DNA of 19,549 bases from Bacillota bacterium (GCA_023387655.1 JAEWHR010000001.1:1-19549); one strand, 5' to 3'; shown: positions 7,124 to 15,651, counted from the stretch's first letter. Notes: a model not told the origin generated them from the sequence alone. Translations and numbers: made by a program.

Positions 7124-8908
7124 TTACCTCTTTCCCTTAATCCGGCAATAATTTTGAATTATCACTTGTACCGTACGGTTCCCCATATACTCATTGAGCG
7201 TAGGATAATACGTAAATGCTAAATCCACTTCATTATATTGCCCAAGATACATCTTTCTTACTTCTTCTTTTCCAAATTCCATTTCTACAAACTCATTAAA
7301 TTCCGGTATATCCCCAAAGTATAAAGCATCCATCGCAAATCCATCTGTGTTAATTATATTTAGTTTTAATACATTCTGGTTCTTACCTAGGATTCTTGCT
7401 TGACGTATCTTAAAGTGTTGCTCTGCAAAGACTGGTTTACTATTTCCTTTTCCAAATGGCTCTAGTTTCTCAAGCTCTTCTAAAAAAGCTTCATTTAAAT
7501 AACCAATCGGCAGTGGAACGTCGATTCTTACAATTGGAATAAAGTCCTCCTCTGAAAGGGTAGTGTTTTGATTTAACCTCTCTCTTAATAGCTCTAGGTT
7601 TTCTTCTTTTAAAGAAAGTCCTGCTGCCATCGGATGACCACCAAACTTTGTTAATAAGTCTTTACACTTTAAAAGTTCTTCAAACATATTGTAACTTTCA
7701 ATGGAACGACCAGAACCTTTTACACCTTGTTCTACATCAACAAATACAAGTGCAGGTTTATTATAACGCTCTCTTAAACGTCCAGCAATAATTCCAACCA
7801 AACTTTCATGAGTATCTCTTAGCTTTACAACTAATACTTTATCCTTAATTAAATCAGAAGTTTCAATCAATTCAATTGCTTGATCTACTCCCTGTAATGT
7901 CATATCCTTACGGCTATCGTTTAATTTCTTTAGAGTGATTGCTAGTTGCTTCGCTTCCTCTTTCGTCTTTGCATTCAATAAATCAAGAGCAACAGAGACC
8001 GTATCAAGTCTTCCAGCAGCATTAAAACAAGGTCCAATTACAAAGCCAATATGATAAGCACTAATTCTTTTTTGCTCTAAACCACATTCTTCTATCAGCG
8101 CCCGTATTCCTAAATTCTTTGTATTACTTAGCAACTTTAGTCCATGTTTTACAATCAAGCGATTTTCTGAAACCAAATCCATCACGTCAGCTACTGTTGC
8201 TATTGCAATAAACTCCAACAAATCATAAAGTTCTTCTTTCGGTACTTTATAATGCTCATATAATAATTCAATTAACTTATATACTACACCAGCACCACAC
8301 AATCCTTTAAAAGGGTAAGGACAATCCTCTTGCTTAGGATTTACTACAACATCGGCATTCGGAAGCAAAAACCTTCTACTTCCATCCTCTTCCTCTACAA
8401 AAGCTACTTCGTGATGATCAGTTACTACAACAGTCATACCAAGTTCTTTGGCATAATCTATCGCATCAAATGCTGCAATCCCATTATCACAAGTTATAAT
8501 AAATCGACTACCTGCTTCGTACGCTTCCAAAACAATACGCCTATTTAAGCCATAACCTTCAGAAACTCGGTCAGGTGCATAAACAACAACTCTACCACCA
8601 AGCCTCTTTACAGCAGTTGATAAGCTATGTCCAGATAAAATTCCATCATTATCAAAATCCGTACCTATGGCTATTAATTGGTTTTGGTCAATCGCTGTAA
8701 TAATCATATTACGAGCTTGTTCCATTCCTTTCATCAAGAGCCCCGAATGCATCTTAGTCAAATCACAAGACAAATAGCGTTCTATATCTTCCTCTTTTGT
8801 TAGCCCACGATTTACAATAATACGTGCTAAAACCGGACTGATAGCAAAACGATTTGCTAGTGTATCGAAATCAGCACGCTTCGCCTCTAACATCCATTTT
8901 TCTTTCAT
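7124..8908 (-). CDS. recJ: RecJ-type DHH/DHHA1 single-strand exonuclease
   Basis: The start is placed at 8908, where GGAG lies about 6 nt before ATG; an in-frame ATG at 8920 has AAGGA directly against it and is less likely. The 594-residue protein has DHH-family motif I as GTDFDNDGI (residues 82-90) in place of the usual DYDVDG, with all three Asp kept. TCDNGI (D141) and VTDHHE (164-166) follow. The DHHA1 signature GGHPMAAGLSL lies near 446. An OB-like C-terminal part follows, as in RecJ. RecJ digests single-stranded DNA 5' to 3' in recombination and repair. The length is close to that of short RecJ proteins. It is the first gene of a two-gene unit. Confidence 0.88.
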   Translation of the reverse strand: MKEKWMLEAKRADFDTLANRFAISPVLARIIVNRGLTKEEDIERYLSCDLTKMHSGLLMKGMEQARNMIITAIDQNQLIAIGTDFDNDGILSGHSLSTAVKRLGGRVVVYAPDRVSEGYGLNRRIVLEAYEAGSRFIITCDNGIAAFDAIDYAKELGMTVVVTDHHEVAFVEEEDGSRRFLLPNADVVVNPKQEDCPYPFKGLCGAGVVYKLIELLYEHYKVPKEELYDLLEFIAIATVADVMDLVSENRLIVKHGLKLLSNTKNLGIRALIEECGLEQKRISAYHIGFVIGPCFNAAGRLDTVSVALDLLNAKTKEEAKQLAITLKKLNDSRKDMTLQGVDQAIELIETSDLIKDKVLVVKLRDTHESLVGIIAGRLRERYNKPALVFVDVEQGVKGSGRSIESYNMFEELLKCKDLLTKFGGHPMAAGLSLKEENLELLRERLNQNTTLSEEDFIPIVRIDVPLPIGYLNEAFLEELEKLEPFGKGNSKPVFAEQHFKIRQARILGKNQNVLKLNIINTDGFAMDALYFGDIPEFNEFVEMEFGKEEVRKMYLGQYNEVDLAFTYYPTLNEYMGNRTVQVIIQNYCRIKGKR

Positions 8909-8969
8909 TTTACTCTCCATTCCTTCGCAGTGATCTCTTCATATATTAAGGAAACTAAACCCAAATTTT

Positions 8970-9062
8970 AAAACTTTACCTTCGAAACCTCTTTAAAGTT
9001 TTCGATAAGCTTAACTCATTAGATATACAGCGCTTGAAATACGCTTTTATTCGAAAACTTTA
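8970..9062 (-). promoter_or_regulatory. recJ leader with three mutually pairing segments
   Basis: TCGAAAACTTTA (9051-9062) and TAAAGTTTTCGA (8994-9005) are a perfect 12-bp inverted repeat. The middle segment can also pair with AAAACTTTA at 8970-8978 over 9 bp (8994-9002). In the minus-strand transcript the central arm can therefore choose an upstream or a downstream partner. All three lie in the predicted leader that begins near 9072. No T-run follows the second hairpin. Confidence 0.5.
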
Positions 9063-9078
9063 CAGCTTCCGATAAGTT

Positions 9079-9107
9079 ATCTTATCAAAACATGTATTAA
9101 TTTGCAA
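9079..9107 (-). promoter_or_regulatory. Predicted sigma-A promoter of recJ
   Basis: On the minus strand TTGCAA (9107-9102), a 17-bp spacer and TAAGAT (9084-9079) form a promoter with an extended -10 TG. The predicted start near 9072 falls in a small hairpin, GATAAG with CTTATC (9071-9076 with 9081-9086). The leader would be about 165 nt. Confidence 0.55.
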
Positions 9108-9130
9108 ATCTATTTTATAGAAGTAAATAA

Positions 9131-9393
9131 TCTAGCATCGAAGATAAAGAACATAATATCGTTAAAGTAGAACATTCTATCTAGCATTAAGGATAAAGAC
9201 ATCATATTGATAAGTAGAACATACCATTAAGCATTGAGGATAAAGACATCATATTGATAAAGTAGAAGATTCCATCTAGCATTGAGGATAAAGACATCAT
9301 ATCGATAAGTAGAAGATTCCATCTAGCATTGAGGATAAAGACATCATATCGTAAAAGTAGAACATTCCATCAAGCATTGAAGGCAAAAAATAT
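9131..9393. repeat. Tandem repeat, unit 47-49 bp, five full copies and a partial one
   Basis: Copies begin near 9131, 9180, 9227, 9275, 9322 and 9370 (the last truncated), each around TCTAGCATTGAGGATAAAGA then CATCATATYGATAAGTAGAA. Copies 3 to 5 are the most alike; the outer ones are more diverged. Unit lengths vary by one base and stop codons interrupt the frames I tried, so the array is not coding. There are no unrelated spacers, so it is not CRISPR. Confidence 0.9.
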
Positions 9394-9394
9394 T

Positions 9395-9492
9395 AAAAAG
9401 AGGCATAAGCAAACAACGAACTGACCTCCCATAAGTTAGATTTTTTAGGTCTAACTTATGGGAGGTCAGTTCACTTGCGAATACCTCTTTTT
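9395..9492 (-). terminator. GH43 gene terminator carrying a second MITE-like hairpin
   Basis: Outer arms AAAAAGAGG (9395-9403) and CCTCTTTTT (9484-9492) form a perfect 9-bp stem, with GCAA/TTGC (9409-9412 with 9475-9478) inside. T-runs are present on both strands. It lies about 25 bp after the GH43 stop codon. The loop holds the 9417-9473 palindrome. Confidence 0.75.
9417..9473. mobile_element. MITE-like palindrome with IS3-type ends, second copy
   Basis: GAACTGACCTCCC at the left and GGGAGGTCAGTTC at the right belong to a perfect 23-bp stem (9418-9440 with 9450-9472) around a 9-nt T-rich loop. The TGAACTGACC...AAGTTAGA layout resembles IS3-family ends. It shares TCAGTTCACT and the T-run plus GTC-TAAC/CAAC loop edge with the 6699-6753 element, while its stem pairs differ in compensating ways. 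No target duplication is visible. Confidence 0.6.
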
Positions 9493-9517
9493 ATTATATT
9501 ATCGTTTTTAATGTCCC

Positions 9518-11428
9518 TTATCGGTCCAATCCTTGATATTCAATATCTTTAAATTCACCGAACAATGCAGAGTTCTCACCAGCATGAGCATACATACCTA
9601 CCATAGCACCAGTAAAACGCTTTCCTCGCCTAATACCTTCATCACATAGGTAATATACCCTGTCTAACTCACCAAGTAAATTCCAGTTTGTTTCCTCTTG
9701 ATTCGTTAATCTCTGGTAATAAAATCCTCGCTTAAGTCCTTCTGTCACAATACGTAGACGGTATTCCCCTTTTGATACCTTCGTCGACAAGCTAATCTTT
9801 GTTTCCTCATCGATATGTTCCACTACTTGTAATAATAGTCCTTCTGTGGTTTCAAAGAGACCAAATTTAAGGTACGTATTTTCATCATAATAGCAGATTA
9901 ATCCAAAATCTTGACCGATGCTAAGATTAACGTCGCCCGTCGTTGCTTCAAACGTAAAATGAAAATCTTGTTGTCTGCGTAATAAGATATTCCTTGAATC
10001 TGTCGTATCTAAATCCTTTTTACTTCCCTGTATCCTTAAATATCCATTAGCGAATGTATAAGCATTTTCCTCTGGAGCACGTGGTGATACCCATAGACTG
10101 CTTAAAACACCCTTCTCAAAATCATCCAATTCTGGCTCCGGTATAAATGGAGTAAGGTTTGGTCTTTTTTGTAGAACACTTGGTCCCTCTAAGTTATTTA
10201 CAATAGGCCAACCATCAGCTGTCCATGTAATTGGATCTAGTGCTGTTTCACGTCCTAATAAACTATATTTACCCTCAATCTGTCTACCGCAAAGATAGAC
10301 CATATACCATTCCCCATTTGGTGTTTGCACTGGTTTACCATGGCCGCAACGCTGGATTGCTCCCTTTTCGTCCTTTTGTCTCATAATTGGATTGTATGGA
10401 CATGGAGTATATACACCAAATAATTCTTTTGATCTAGCTACAGAGATACGATGGCCTAGTCCGGTACCACCTTCTGCTTGGAATAGATAATACCAACCAT
10501 CTTTTTTAAGTAAATGAGAACCTTCTGGTGCTCTCTTTTGGTGACCATAGTATAAAAGAGTTGCCTCAGAGAGTTGTTGTTTTCCATCTTTACTAATCTC
10601 AAATATTCTTGCACCACGGTTTAATAACATATAGCGTCTTCCATCATCGTCTGTAAATATCGATGGATCAATACCATCTTCATCAATAAATACAGGCTCA
10701 CAATATGGTCCCTCTGGCTTATCAGAAGAAACTACGATTTGTTTACGATAGACTGTTCCAGTATCATTTAAACGATAGGTTGCTGTGATATAATATTTTC
10801 CTTCATAATAAGATATATCTGGCGCCCAATAACCACGTCCACCTTCTAATTCATCTAAGTACGCCCACTCTGGGTTGGTAATTGCATGTCCGATAACTTT
10901 CCAGTGAATTAAATCTTTGGAATGAGAAATTGGAATACAAGGAAAGAATATAAAGGAGGAGTTAACCATATAGAAATCATCCCCCACGCAGATTATGGAT
11001 GGGTCTGGATGCATACCAGTACGAATTGGATTATGATACATCTCTTCATATGGTGCTCCACATACTTCTTCAAAGAAGGATAGAATCTCTTGATTTTTGT
11101 TTTTATATGCAATTTCATATGGTGTTACTAGATTAATATCCCCGGAAACAGGTGACATTCCTACCCTTTCCACTAGGTAACGCACAACAGAAATATTACC
11201 AGATTCAACACCATAATGAAGTATGTTTCGATTTAGTTCATCTGTAACATTAAAACTTGCTCTGGAATATTCTACAATATATCGTACTATCGCTAAATCT
11301 CCAAGAGAAGCTGCCAAGAATGGTAGCCATATGCCTCCAGTCTTATCCTCAATTGAGTTCGGGTCCTTTACTAACAGGTCTTTCACAACGTCTAAATCTT
11401 TGTTTAATATTGCCTCGCGTAATGTCAT
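9518..11428 (-). CDS. Ankyrin-repeat / GH43 glycosidase fusion, cytoplasmic
   Basis: The start is placed at 11428, where ATG follows AAGGAG by 7 nt; an upstream in-frame ATG at 11470 lacks a good site. The 636-residue protein opens with about three ankyrin-like repeats (residues 1-120, for example LNRNILHYGVESGNISVVRY). A GH43 five-bladed propeller follows from about 132 to 435, with catalytic candidates D142 (MHPDPS), D254 (DGIDPSIF) and E302 (APEGSHL). A C-terminal beta-sandwich of the type found in GH43 xylosidases starts near 435 (DDFEKGVLSSLW). GH43 enzymes release arabinose or xylose from plant oligosaccharides. No signal peptide is present. The divergent GH95 neighbour supports intracellular saccharification. 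An ankyrin N-terminus on GH43 is unusual. Confidence 0.9.
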   Translation of the reverse strand: MTLREAILNKDLDVVKDLLVKDPNSIEDKTGGIWLPFLAASLGDLAIVRYIVEYSRASFNVTDELNRNILHYGVESGNISVVRYLVERVGMSPVSGDINLVTPYEIAYKNKNQEILSFFEEVCGAPYEEMYHNPIRTGMHPDPSIICVGDDFYMVNSSFIFFPCIPISHSKDLIHWKVIGHAITNPEWAYLDELEGGRGYWAPDISYYEGKYYITATYRLNDTGTVYRKQIVVSSDKPEGPYCEPVFIDEDGIDPSIFTDDDGRRYMLLNRGARIFEISKDGKQQLSEATLLYYGHQKRAPEGSHLLKKDGWYYLFQAEGGTGLGHRISVARSKELFGVYTPCPYNPIMRQKDEKGAIQRCGHGKPVQTPNGEWYMVYLCGRQIEGKYSLLGRETALDPITWTADGWPIVNNLEGPSVLQKRPNLTPFIPEPELDDFEKGVLSSLWVSPRAPEENAYTFANGYLRIQGSKKDLDTTDSRNILLRRQQDFHFTFEATTGDVNLSIGQDFGLICYYDENTYLKFGLFETTEGLLLQVVEHIDEETKISLSTKVSKGEYRLRIVTEGLKRGFYYQRLTNQEETNWNLLGELDRVYYLCDEGIRRGKRFTGAMVGMYAHAGENSALFGEFKDIEYQGLDR

Positions 11429-11569
11429 TCTTCTACTCCTTAGCAACGTATTTGCTTTGCTGTCGTTCATATTAGTTACCCCATCAGTGTATCATGAAAA
11501 ACCTCATAATAATACAGAAATTTTGCTATCTAGCTTATATTTTCTAGAAATTTTGTCTCTTTCCAAATG

Positions 11570-11599
11570 TTGTTGATTTCTATCTCTTTTTGTTATAAC
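11570..11599 (+). promoter_or_regulatory. Candidate promoter of the GH95 gene
   Basis: TTGTTG (11570-11575), an 18-bp spacer and TATAAC (11594-11599), with TG one base before the -10, fit an extended -10 promoter. The leader to the GH95 start would be roughly 125 nt. Confidence 0.4.
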
Positions 11600-11634
11600 C
11601 TATAGATAATCAAAATATAGAAACAAGTTCAACT

Positions 11635-11672
11635 ACAATAAGGTTACGAACATAATCACGTAACTATATTGT
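11635..11672 (+). promoter_or_regulatory. Dyad in the GH43-GH95 divergent region
   Basis: ACAATA-GTTACG and CGTAAC-TATTGT pair as 6 + 6 bp with a 2 x 2 internal mismatch and a 10-nt centre (11635-11648 with 11659-11672). It lies downstream of the candidate GH95 promoter, where a repressor operator or a leader hairpin would be expected. No regulator family is assigned. Confidence 0.45.
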
Positions 11673-11729
11673 GGGAAATTAAAAGGGAAGGAGTTAACCA
11701 AAGAAGTTAATGATTTGGTTTACGTTTGT

Positions 11730-14000
11730 ATGCAAAGACATATCCTATGGTATCAGAATCCAGCAGGTGACTGGAATGAGGCCTTGCCTCTTGGCAATGG
11801 TAGACTTGGTGCGATGATTTATGGAAAACCTGATCATGAAATCATTCAAGTAAACGAAGATAGTATCTGGTCAGGTTTTGCAATGGACCGAAATAATCCA
11901 GATGCTAAAAAGAATCTACCAATAATTCGCCAACAGATTGCAGATGGTAATTTAGAAGAAGCACAAAATTCCACCTTACATGCACTCAGTGGGACTCCAG
12001 ATAATATGCGATGTTACCAAACCGCAGGAGAAATACATATAACAACCGGTCATACCGAAATTACAAACTATCAAAGACAATTAAATCTATCCGACGCAAC
12101 CGTAACAGTTTCCTATGATTATAAAGGTACACATTTTACACGGGAACATTTTATAAGTACTCCCGCAGATGTTATGGTAATGCGATTCCAAAGTAAGGGT
12201 CCTAAAAAGCAAAATCTAAGCATTCTCTTATCAAGACCTCATTTTATGGATCGTTTATATTGTGAGGATGGAGATTCGGTAGCCCTAGTATACCGTGGAG
12301 GAATCCCTTTCTGTAATCGTCTTACTGCAGCTTCCACTGACGGTAAAATTCAAACCATTGGCGCCCATCTTGTTGTATCGGAAGCCACTACAGTAACCTT
12401 ATTTTTTGATATTCGAACTGCTTTCCGCTGCGAAAATTATACAAATGAAGTAAGAACTCATCTTATGGATGTGAAAACTTTACATTTTGATGAATTAAAA
12501 CGTTCCCACAAAAAAGATTATCAAAGTTTCTTTAATCGAAATGACTTTATTTTAACTCCATCAACTGAGGAAGAAGCCGCTATCGCTACTTTGGATACAG
12601 CAGAACGTTTAATAAGAATGAGAAATGGTGACAGTGATCTTAAACTATTAGAAGACTACTTTCATTTTGGTAGATATCTACTCATTAGCTGTAGTAGACC
12701 AGGTACTCTTCCAGCGAATCTTCAAGGCATCTGGAATAACAGTATGACACCTTCTTGGGGAAGTAAATTTACTATTAATATAAATACCGAGATGAATTAT
12801 TGGTTTGCTGAAAAGTTAAACTTACCAGAGCTTCATCTTCCACTCTTTGATTTATTAAAACGAATGCATCATAAAGGAAAAATTACTGCGGAAAAGATGT
12901 ACGGCTGTCAAGGCTTTGTTGCACATCATAATACGGATCTATGGGGTGATTGTGCACCTCAAGATTACTGGTTACCTGGGACATACTGGGTACTAGGTGG
13001 TGCATGGCTTTGCCTTCATATCTGGGAGCATTATGAGTATACAAAGGACATTAAATTCTTAATTAAGATGTTTCCGGTTCTCTCCGATGCATGCCTATTC
13101 CTGACTGAATTTTTAATTGAGGATAGTAATGGTAACTTAATATTATCACCAACTGCTAGCCCTGAGAATAATTACCGTCATCCAAATGGACAAATTGGCT
13201 ATCTTAGCGCTGGTTGTACGATGGATCATCAAATTATAAGGGAGTTATTCCATCATTATACCCATGCCTATCATACCTTACTTGAGACAAAGTCTTCACC
13301 AGAAAATGAAGCAGTTACAATAGCCCTTAATGAGGATCTTACTAAGACAGTAATGGAATGTCTAAACCGACTACCTGCAACAAAAATTCATAGTAATGGT
13401 ACCATAATGGAATGGAATGAAGAATATGAGGAATTAGAATTAGGTCATCGCCATATTTCACATTTATTTGGATTATTCCCTGGTACAGAGATCACACCTG
13501 AAGAGACTCCTTTACTATCCGAGGCTGCTAAAAAGACATTAGAAAGAAGATTACAACATGGTGGTGGTCATACCGGCTGGAGCCGTGCTTGGATTATTAA
13601 TTTCTGGGCAAGATTAGGTGAGGGTGAATTAGCTTATCAAAATGTCAAAGCACTTCTAACCGGAAGTACTCTGCCAAATCTTTTTGATAATCACCCACCA
13701 TTTCAGATTGATGGTAACTTTGGTAGTGTCTCAGGTATTTGTGAGATGATATTCCAATATAGAAATAACACTTTATACCTATTACCTGCCTTTCCAGACG
13801 AGATAAGGAATCTAACTTTCCTTGGTTATAAAGCAACTCATGGCTTAACAGCTGACTTAATTTATGCGGATGGAAAACTTGAATCTGTTATTCTTACCTC
13901 AAAAGAGCATCGAAACATCACATTAGATTATAGAGGTAAAGCCGTAACTGTTAATCTAATAAAGGGCGAGAATAAAATTGATTGTAACCTATTTGACTAA
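11730..14000 (+). CDS. GH95 family alpha-L-fucosidase (or related alpha-L-galactosidase)
   Basis: The 756-residue protein starts MQRHILWYQNPAGDWNEALP, matching the usual GH95 opening. GH95 enzymes invert the anomeric centre while removing alpha-1,2-linked L-fucose, or L-galactose in some members. Family landmarks are EDSIWSG near 50, PANLQGIWNN near 323, the Asn-rich TININTEMNYW near 347, SPTASPEN near 475, GGGHTGWSRAW near 610 and FQIDGNFG near 652, whose Asp is the expected catalytic base partner. No signal peptide is seen, so it acts in the cytoplasm. The start is uncertain: AAGGAG at 11688-11693 is 36 nt away, and an in-frame TTG at 11715 is the alternative. Confidence 0.93.
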   Translation: MQRHILWYQNPAGDWNEALPLGNGRLGAMIYGKPDHEIIQVNEDSIWSGFAMDRNNPDAKKNLPIIRQQIADGNLEEAQNSTLHALSGTPDNMRCYQTAGEIHITTGHTEITNYQRQLNLSDATVTVSYDYKGTHFTREHFISTPADVMVMRFQSKGPKKQNLSILLSRPHFMDRLYCEDGDSVALVYRGGIPFCNRLTAASTDGKIQTIGAHLVVSEATTVTLFFDIRTAFRCENYTNEVRTHLMDVKTLHFDELKRSHKKDYQSFFNRNDFILTPSTEEEAAIATLDTAERLIRMRNGDSDLKLLEDYFHFGRYLLISCSRPGTLPANLQGIWNNSMTPSWGSKFTININTEMNYWFAEKLNLPELHLPLFDLLKRMHHKGKITAEKMYGCQGFVAHHNTDLWGDCAPQDYWLPGTYWVLGGAWLCLHIWEHYEYTKDIKFLIKMFPVLSDACLFLTEFLIEDSNGNLILSPTASPENNYRHPNGQIGYLSAGCTMDHQIIRELFHHYTHAYHTLLETKSSPENEAVTIALNEDLTKTVMECLNRLPATKIHSNGTIMEWNEEYEELELGHRHISHLFGLFPGTEITPEETPLLSEAAKKTLERRLQHGGGHTGWSRAWIINFWARLGEGELAYQNVKALLTGSTLPNLFDNHPPFQIDGNFGSVSGICEMIFQYRNNTLYLLPAFPDEIRNLTFLGYKATHGLTADLIYADGKLESVILTSKEHRNITLDYRGKAVTVNLIKGENKIDCNLFD

Positions 14001-14083
14001 ATAATTAGAATTATCTCATAGGAACCATCTTGTTATGTTTCAATCAATTGAAAGGCTAGTAAACTCATCAATATTATGAAAAA

Positions 14084-14128
14084 AAGTGCATCGGATTTAG
14101 TCAAATCATGACCTCTTCCGATGCACTT
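14084..14128 (-). terminator. Intrinsic terminator of the SCIFF operon
   Basis: AAGTGCATCGGA and TCCGATGCACTT form a perfect 12-bp stem (14084-14095 with 14117-14128). On the minus strand it is followed by a run of T (CTTTTTTTCATAA), placing it as the terminator of scfB about 70 bp after its stop. The plus side has no T-run after the stem, so termination of the GH95 transcript there is less certain. Confidence 0.8.
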
Positions 14129-14195
14129 ATCTATGAAACTCATTTCTTAGAATATGAATCTCTAACCGCCAATATGATAGAAAAAATAGAGTATA

Positions 14196-15614
14196 TTAAG
14201 CTAATTCTGCCTCAGCAGCTTTAATCATAATTGCACATTCTACACGTTTTCTTTGTAATTCACAGCCAATATCATAAGTATCATTAATATTACCATGGAA
14301 TTTGAAAGCATTGGCAGAACATCCACCGCTACAGTAGAATTTTGCAAAACAATTCTTACATTTCTCTTTGGAATAAACATTGCAACACTTAAACTCTTCT
14401 CTAATATCTGTCGCTTTTACTCCTTCAAATACATTACCCATTAAATACTCTTCTTCGCCTACAAATTGATGACATGGATATAAATCACCCCATGGAGTTA
14501 CTGCAAGGTATTCTGTTCCTGAACCACAACCAGACAAACGCTTTGCAACACAAGGTCCACCACTTAAGTCGATCATAAAGTGGAAGAAGTTAAACCAGTG
14601 ACCTGCTTTTCTTCTTTCGATAATATATTTCGCTAACTTATCGTATTCTTCCATTAAAATAGGAAGATCCTCTACTGTAATTGCATAAGGTTCTCCATCC
14701 TGTGCTACTACAGGTTCCACAGAAATCTGCTCAAATCCAAGTTCAGCTAGATGTTTTACATCTTCTGCAAAATCTAAATTATTGTGAGTAAAGGTACCAC
14801 GAACATAATAATTGGTTTGATTTCTGCTGTCTGCAAATTTTTTAAACTTAGGAATTATGAGGTCATAGCTACCTTTTCCATTTCTAAAAGGACGCATACT
14901 ATCATTGACTTCTCTTCTTCCGTCAATACTAAGTACTACATTACTCATCTCTTTGTTAGCAAATTCCATAATGTCATCATTTAATAAAACACCGTTTGTT
15001 GTTAATGTAAAACGGAATTTTTTATTATGAATTTCTTCCTGACTTCTTCCGTAAGCTACTAAGTCTTTTACTACCTGGAAGTTCATTAAAGGCTCTCCAC
15101 CAAAAAAGTCAACCTCTAAGTTCTTTCTGTTTCCAGAGTTAGCAATTAAGAAATCTAAGGCTTGTTTTCCCACTTCATAGCTCATTAAGGCACGTCTTCC
15201 ATGATACTCGCCTTCTTCTGCAAAGCAGTAACGGCATGCTAAATTACAATCATGAGCGATATGAAGACATAATGCTTTTACAACTGTTTCTCTCTTTTTA
15301 AAGCTTCCGATATAATCTTCATAAATATCTTCAGTAAATAAATTACCATCGGCTTTCATCTGTGTTACTTCATCATAAATATTTCCAATTTCCTGTTTTA
15401 ATGAATCTTTCGTAAGTTCAGGATAATCCTTCTTAAGATCAGCTAAGTTAATTTCTTTGCTGTATTTATCCCACATCTTTTCAATAATTTCTTCTTTGCT
15501 CTCAGTTTCATAAAGAGCTATGATATCATATGCAAGATCATCAACTACATGTACCATTCCACTATTTACGTCAAGTACGATGTTGAAACCATTATTTTTA
15601 TACTGGTGAACCAC
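14196..15614 (-). CDS. scfB: SCIFF radical SAM maturase (ranthipeptide synthase)
   Basis: This 472-residue enzyme installs thioether crosslinks in the SCIFF peptide encoded by scfA just upstream; the best studied relative is CteB of Clostridium thermocellum. The N-terminal 90 residues (HQYKNNGFNIVLDVNSG) form the peptide-recognition (RRE/PqqD-like) part. The radical SAM cluster motif is CNLACRYC with Cys123, 127 and 130. The C-terminal SPASM domain is Cys-rich (CGSGTEYLAVTPWGDLYPC, then CKNCFAKFYCSGGC) and should hold two auxiliary iron-sulfur clusters. The start is GTG at 15614, 8 nt after AAAGGAG; a TTG at 15632 opens the longer frame but would sit on the ribosome site. The Cys ligands appear intact. 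Confidence 0.97.
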   Translation of the reverse strand: MVHQYKNNGFNIVLDVNSGMVHVVDDLAYDIIALYETESKEEIIEKMWDKYSKEINLADLKKDYPELTKDSLKQEIGNIYDEVTQMKADGNLFTEDIYEDYIGSFKKRETVVKALCLHIAHDCNLACRYCFAEEGEYHGRRALMSYEVGKQALDFLIANSGNRKNLEVDFFGGEPLMNFQVVKDLVAYGRSQEEIHNKKFRFTLTTNGVLLNDDIMEFANKEMSNVVLSIDGRREVNDSMRPFRNGKGSYDLIIPKFKKFADSRNQTNYYVRGTFTHNNLDFAEDVKHLAELGFEQISVEPVVAQDGEPYAITVEDLPILMEEYDKLAKYIIERRKAGHWFNFFHFMIDLSGGPCVAKRLSGCGSGTEYLAVTPWGDLYPCHQFVGEEEYLMGNVFEGVKATDIREEFKCCNVYSKEKCKNCFAKFYCSGGCSANAFKFHGNINDTYDIGCELQRKRVECAIMIKAAEAELA

Positions 15615-15637
15615 TGTTGTTACTCCTTTCAATAAAA

Positions 15638-15651
15638 GTCCTAATTAGGAC
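15638..15651 (-). promoter_or_regulatory. 14-bp perfect palindrome before scfB
   Basis: GTCCTAATTAGGAC is a perfect palindrome lying 8 bp before the scfB ribosome site on the minus strand. It could be an operator or a short hairpin affecting translation. No known regulator consensus was recognised. Confidence 0.5.

Noticed and set aside
9131..9393. CRISPR array
   Set aside because: The units are contiguous tandem copies of about 48 bp with no unique spacers, no palindromic direct repeat and no cas genes nearby.
11710..11730. ATG at 11710 as the GH95 start
   Set aside because: It is in a different frame from the GH95 coding sequence and reads into an overlapping frame without family similarity.
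13645..13836. Minus-strand open frame inside the GH95 gene
   Set aside because: It lies opposite the conserved FQIDGNFG region of GH95 and shows no independent coding evidence.
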